Source: Desulfobacteraceae bacterium (GTDB lineage Bacteria > Desulfobacterota > Desulfobacteria > Desulfobacterales > Desulfosarcinaceae). From it: a DNA stretch of 18,326 nucleotides. The stretch's first letter is position 1, and every line of letters starts with the position of its first letter. Location: positions 11,861 to 30,186 of the forward strand of contig JALVQM010000373.1 in the NCBI GenBank assembly GCA_027025615.1, given 5' to 3'. The notes beneath the pieces were generated by a model. That model did not search any database. It saw only the letters and a program-made list of their open reading frames with translations, and was not told the DNA's origin. A program made the position numbers and the translations under genes. Shown here in pieces: positions 14,900 to 18,326 of this stretch.

Positions 14900-14958
14900 A
14901 CAAAAGGATGCGGTTAGAAACTGTCTGAACATTACGCAAACAAATGGAGGTATTTTAA

Positions 14959-15396
14959 ATGCCAAGTTACGTCATTCAGGAAAAATGTGACGGGTGCAAG
15001 GGTGGAGATAAAACCGCTTGCATGTACATTTGCCCCAACGACCTGATGGTTCTTGATCCTAATGCCATGAAGGCCTACAACCAGGAACCTGATCAGTGCT
15101 GGGAATGCTTTTCCTGCGTAAAGATCTGCCCCAGCCAGGCCATTGAGGTCAGAGGTTATGCAGACTTCGTACCCCTGGGAAGCAGCATTATGCCCATGCT
15201 GGGTACCGAAGACATCATGTGGACCTGTAAGTTCCGCAACGGTGTCGTCAAGCGCTTCAAGTTCCCCGTACGGACCACCCCTGAAGGTGCAGCCAATGCC
15301 TACGAGGATCTGAAAGGCCAGGATCTCGATAGCCCGTTGCTGGCCACCGAGGAAAAAGACGGATACCAGATCCCCAAACCGCAGGCGCTTGCCTAG
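14959..15396 (+). CDS. aprB: Adenylylsulfate (APS) reductase beta subunit
   Basis: The electron-transfer subunit of dissimilatory APS reductase, carrying two [4Fe-4S] clusters; cytoplasmic, with AprA. 145 residues. Cluster ligands are visible as C10, C13, C21, C25 and C47, C50, C53, C57. Trp48 (CWEC) matches the Trp lying between the clusters in the known structure. The C-terminal part (from about 70: FVPLGSSIMPMLGTEDIMWTCKFRNG) is the family's beta-sheet and tail that wraps AprA. GGAGG is eight bases before the ATG. It is first in aprBA, 64 bases before aprA, and probably driven by the promoter near 14665. Confidence 0.98.
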   Translation: MPSYVIQEKCDGCKGGDKTACMYICPNDLMVLDPNAMKAYNQEPDQCWECFSCVKICPSQAIEVRGYADFVPLGSSIMPMLGTEDIMWTCKFRNGVVKRFKFPVRTTPEGAANAYEDLKGQDLDSPLLATEEKDGYQIPKPQALA

Positions 15397-15460
15397 AGCG
15401 GACTGTCGCACCTGGTGGAATTCACCTGATTGTAAGCTTTAATCTTAAGGAGGATAAAAC

Positions 15461-17440
15461 ATGGCATTACCGAACAAACCTTTAGGTGAAATTAAAGCCG
15501 TAAGGGATCCTGAAGTCGAGGAGCGCGAGGTTGATTGTTTGATAGTCGGCGGTGGTATGGCTGCCTGCGGCGCTGCTTTTGAAATCAAAAAATGGTTGCC
15601 CGAAGACATGAGTGTCCTGCTGGTGGACAAAGCCGCTCTGGAACGTTCCGGCGCAGTTGCTCAGGGTCTTTCAGCCATCAATACTTACATTGGCGAAAAC
15701 ACCCCTGATGACTATGTCCGCATGGTCCGCAATGACCTGATGGGCATTGTCCGTGAAGACCTGATCTTTGATCTGGGCTGCCACGTGGACGACTCTGTCC
15801 ATCTGTTCGAAGAATGGGGACTTCCCATCTGGAAAAAATCCCCTGAGGGCAAAACCCTTGACGGCAAAAAGGGCCTCAAAATGGGGTCATTGAAAGATGG
15901 TGCCACTCCGGTACGCACCGGTAAATGGCAGATCATGATCAACGGCGAATCCTACAAGCGGATCGTGGCCGAAGCAGCCAAGAAAGCCATCGGCGACGAA
16001 AACGTCCTGGAAAGGGTCTTCATCGTCGAGCTGCTGCTGGACGCCGACAAGCCCAACCAGATCGCCGCCGCCGTCGGTTTTTCTGTTCGTGAAAACAAGG
16101 TTTTCATCATAAAATGCAAGGCCATGATGGTAGCCTGCGGCGGCGCCGTCAATATTTACCAGCCACGTTCGGTTGGTGAAGGCAAGGGCCGTGCATGGTA
16201 CCCGGTATGGAACTCAGGTTCCACCTACACCCTCTGTATGCGTGTCGGTGCCGAGTTGACCATGATGGAAAACCGTTTCACCCCGGCTCGTTTCAAAGAC
16301 GGTTACGGCCCGGTCGGCGCCTGGTTCCTGCTGTTCAAGGCCAAAACCCTCAATGGTCTGGGCGAACCGTATGCAGCCAGTGAAGCCGCCAAGCAGGAGT
16401 TGGAAAAATACGCTCCTTACGGAACGGCTGCCATCACCCCCACCTGCCTGCGTAACCACCTGATGCTGTTCGAAATGAAAGAAGGTCGTGGGCCCATTAT
16501 CATGGATACGGTCACCGCTCTGGCAGAGCTTGGCAAGACAATGGACAAGAAAGAACTCAAGCATCTGGAAGCCGAAGCTTGGGAAGACTTCCTTGACATG
16601 ACCTGTGGCCAGGCCAACCTGTGGTGTGCCACCAACACCGAGCCGGAAAAGAAAAACTCGGAAATCATGCCCACCGAGCCGTATCTGCTCGGTTCTCACT
16701 CCGGCTGCTGCGGCCTGTGGGTCTCCGGCCCGGATTACGACTGGGTACCGGATGCTTACAAGGTCAAGGCTGACAATGGCAAGGTCTACAAACAGATGAC
16801 TACGGTCAACGGCCTGTTCACCGCCGGTGACGGTGTGGGTGGCTCAGGACACAAGTTCTCTTCAGGCTCCCACAGTGAAGGCCGTATTGCAGCCAAGCAA
16901 TTGGTACGCTACGCAACGGATCACAAGGATTTCACCCCGACCCTGAAGCTGTCCAAGGAAGAAATCGTTGACCTGGTCTACAAGCCGGTACGGACATACC
17001 TCGATCACTGCGACTACACCACAGCCATTGATATCAACCCCAATTACATCAAGCCCAACGGCATGATGTACCGGCTGATGAAGGCCACCCATGAGTACGG
17101 TGCAGGAACAGCCACTTTCTATCAAACCACGAGCAAGTGCCTGGAAATTGTCATGGATCTTCTGCAGGTAATGCGTGAAGACTGTGAAAAGCTGGCTGCC
17201 GGCGACCTGCATGAACTGCTGCGGGCCTGGGAAATCATCCACAGGATCTGGACCGTCGAGTCTCATCTGCGCCATATCCAGTACCGTAAAGAAACCCGTT
17301 ACCCGGGCTTCTACTATCAGTCAGACTATCCGGGACAGGACGATGAAAACTGGTTCTGCTTCGTCAATTCCAAGTACGATCCGGAAAAGGGCGAGTGGGA
17401 TGTCTTCAAAAAAGAATACATCAAGATCATCCCGGATTAA
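15461..17440 (+). CDS. aprA: Adenylylsulfate (APS) reductase alpha subunit
   Basis: The FAD subunit that reduces APS to sulfite and AMP, the second step of dissimilatory sulfate reduction. 659 residues, normal length. The N-terminal FAD fold is VDCLIVGGGMAACGAAFEI (about 24-42), followed by the family motif RSGAVAQGLSAINTYIG. Probable substrate-contact residues are R272 (ENRFTPARFKDGYGP) and H413 (GSHSGCCGLW), by analogy with Arg265/His398 of the Archaeoglobus enzyme. The C-terminal helical region (from about 500) is intact. AGGAGG precedes the ATG. The sat gene often near apr is not in the window. A strong terminator follows 40 bases after the stop. Confidence 0.98.
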   Translation: MALPNKPLGEIKAVRDPEVEEREVDCLIVGGGMAACGAAFEIKKWLPEDMSVLLVDKAALERSGAVAQGLSAINTYIGENTPDDYVRMVRNDLMGIVREDLIFDLGCHVDDSVHLFEEWGLPIWKKSPEGKTLDGKKGLKMGSLKDGATPVRTGKWQIMINGESYKRIVAEAAKKAIGDENVLERVFIVELLLDADKPNQIAAAVGFSVRENKVFIIKCKAMMVACGGAVNIYQPRSVGEGKGRAWYPVWNSGSTYTLCMRVGAELTMMENRFTPARFKDGYGPVGAWFLLFKAKTLNGLGEPYAASEAAKQELEKYAPYGTAAITPTCLRNHLMLFEMKEGRGPIIMDTVTALAELGKTMDKKELKHLEAEAWEDFLDMTCGQANLWCATNTEPEKKNSEIMPTEPYLLGSHSGCCGLWVSGPDYDWVPDAYKVKADNGKVYKQMTTVNGLFTAGDGVGGSGHKFSSGSHSEGRIAAKQLVRYATDHKDFTPTLKLSKEEIVDLVYKPVRTYLDHCDYTTAIDINPNYIKPNGMMYRLMKATHEYGAGTATFYQTTSKCLEIVMDLLQVMREDCEKLAAGDLHELLRAWEIIHRIWTVESHLRHIQYRKETRYPGFYYQSDYPGQDDENWFCFVNSKYDPEKGEWDVFKKEYIKIIPD

Positions 17441-17480
17441 TCCATGGCTCCTGGTGAGTTGATCGCCTGAACACAAAATG

Positions 17481-17513
17481 CCTCCAGGTGTCTGCGGACA
17501 CCTGGAGGTTTTT
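17481..17513 (+). terminator. Rho-independent terminator of aprBA
   Basis: CCTCCAGGTGTC and GACACCTGGAGG form a perfect twelve-pair stem around TGCG, followed by five T. It closes aprBA, so qmo probably has its own promoter. Confidence 0.95.
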
Positions 17514-17541
17514 GTTACCTGGTTCAGGTCAGAAATCCATC

Positions 17542-17713
17542 CAGGTGATGCCCTTTTGTAGTATTGTCAGCTGGTTGTTTTTGCTATTTACAAAAAAATT
17601 TTTTATGTTAAGGTGCTCTGGAGCCCGAAACCCGTATCTGTGACAACTGCGCCCTCTGCTTTTGCCCGGACAGGTACGTGTTTCAGGTTCCAGATCATCA
17701 AGGGCATCACCTG
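17542..17713. repeat. 14-base inverted repeat around the qmo promoter region
   Basis: CAGGTGATGCCCTT (17542-17555) and AAGGGCATCACCTG (17700-17713) are exact inverted copies, 144 bases apart. With a one-base bulge the match extends a few bases outward (ATCCATC versus ATGAAT side). The arms bracket the candidate promoter at 17581-17609. Each arm is not itself palindromic. The region holds no gene. Confidence 0.8.
17581..17609 (+). promoter_or_regulatory. Candidate qmoA promoter with A/T tract spacer
   Basis: TTGCTA (17581-17586), a 17-base spacer and TATGTT (17604-17609). The spacer contains A7 followed by T6 (17592-17604), likely bent or stiff DNA. It would give a leader of about 160 bases before qmoA. 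Confidence 0.4.
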
Positions 17714-17778
17714 ATGAATTAGTCGGTCATCAAACCTGTTGCCTAAAATCATCAAACGTTCAATTACGGAGGGAAAGC

Positions 17779-18326
17779 ATGGCAAACGCGAATACAGCCC
17801 CTGCAAGTGGCAGTATCATGGTGGTCGGCGGCGGTATCAGCGGGTTGACCACGGCCCTTGAAGCCGCTGAAGTGGGGTACGAAGTCTTTCTGGTTGAAAA
17901 GAATCCATACCTGGGGGGTCGAGTCGCTCAACTGAACCAGTACTTTCCCAAGCTGTGTCCTCCGACCTGCGGACTGGAAATCAATTTCAGGCGGATAAAG
18001 GACAATCCGCGGATCAAGGTTTTCACCCTGGCCGAGGTTGAGAAAGTAGACGGCAGCGCGGGCAATTACACAGTTACGCTAAAGCTCAATCCCCGCTATG
18101 TGAATGAAAACTGCACCTGTTGCGGAGCATGTGCCGAAGCATGCGAAATTGAGATTTCAGACGAATTTAACTTCGGCATGCGCCAAATCAAGGGTGCTTA
18201 CCTGCCTTTTGAAATGGCTTTTCCGTCACGGTACGTAATTTCACCCCAGATAATCGGTACCGAAGACGCCCAGAAGGCCAAGGAAGCTTGCAAGTACGAC
18301 GCCATAGACCTGGAAATGAACGCAAA
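17779..18326 (+). CDS. qmoA: Quinone-interacting membrane-bound oxidoreductase subunit A, N-terminal part (runs off window)
   Basis: QmoA is an HdrA-like flavoprotein of the QmoABC complex, thought to pass quinol electrons to APS reductase at the inner face of the membrane. About 182 residues are present. The FAD-binding start is IMVVGGGISGLTTALEAAEVG (13-33) with GGR at 46-48. Then come CPPTCGLEINFRRI (C60, C64) and a ferredoxin-like Cys set C112, C114, C115, C118, C122 (CTCCGACAEAC). HdrA-like proteins of methanogens share this layout, but position directly after aprBA favours QmoA. ATG at 17779 follows GGAGGG by five bases. The rest of the gene, and presumably qmoB-qmoC, lie beyond the window. 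Confidence 0.95.
   Translation, partial: MANANTAPASGSIMVVGGGISGLTTALEAAEVGYEVFLVEKNPYLGGRVAQLNQYFPKLCPPTCGLEINFRRIKDNPRIKVFTLAEVEKVDGSAGNYTVTLKLNPRYVNENCTCCGACAEACEIEISDEFNFGMRQIKGAYLPFEMAFPSRYVISPQIIGTEDAQKAKEACKYDAIDLEMNA

Noticed and set aside
14738..14965. 75-codon open frame on the minus strand in the apr leader
   Set aside because: No family resemblance, no good start context, and it overlaps the aprB start and leader structures.
17514..17778. Small gene between aprA and qmoA
   Set aside because: No open frame with a ribosome-binding site or domain; the stretch is explained as regulatory DNA with an inverted repeat.

Overview
The window comes from a sulfate-reducing bacterium, most likely a member of the Desulfobacterota (former Deltaproteobacteria). 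The evidence is aprB-aprA (dissimilatory APS reductase) followed by qmoA (quinone-interacting oxidoreductase), together with a bacterial translation gene block. I cannot name a genus. I see no CRISPR array, insertion sequence, prophage or rRNA.

Layout. (1) Positions 1-3599, minus strand: a tRNA-Gly(CCC) gene with a near-consensus promoter, then a terminator-like hairpin, then rimP-nusA-infB. infB leaves the window just before its GTP-binding P-loop. (2) Positions 3761-9051, minus strand: infC-rpmI-rplT-pheS-pheT and a MerR-type regulator. infC appears to start at a rare AUA codon, and a terminator/attenuator-like hairpin lies between infC and rpmI. (3) Positions 9177-10245, minus strand: a coupled pair, a TadA-like deaminase and a small protein with an HsdR_N-like fold whose nuclease residues appear to be lost. 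(4) Positions 10471-12924, plus strand: a dGTPase-like HD hydrolase and two YkgJ-type cysteine-cluster proteins with overlapping frames. (5) Positions 12957-14493, minus strand: a third YkgJ-type protein, paralogous to the second, overlapping an SDR oxidoreductase whose catalytic Lys is Asn. (6) Positions 14600-18326, plus strand: a long structured leader, aprB, aprA, a strong terminator, a second intergenic region with a 14-bp inverted repeat around a candidate promoter, and the start of qmoA.

How the genes work together. Blocks 1 and 2 supply transcription elongation/termination (NusA), 30S maturation (RimP), initiation (IF2, IF3), large-subunit proteins L35 and L20, and tRNA charging (PheST). 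Block 6 is the energy core: AprBA reduces APS to sulfite, and Qmo is thought to deliver quinol electrons to it. Blocks 3-5 are accessory and poorly characterised.

No clearly new multi-gene system is evident. The best leads are the regulatory DNA (infC start, infC-rpmI hairpin, apr leader, qmo inverted repeat), the apparently nuclease-dead HsdR_N-like protein paired with a deaminase, and the YkgJ/SDR cluster. All calls rest on reading the sequence; no database search was made.
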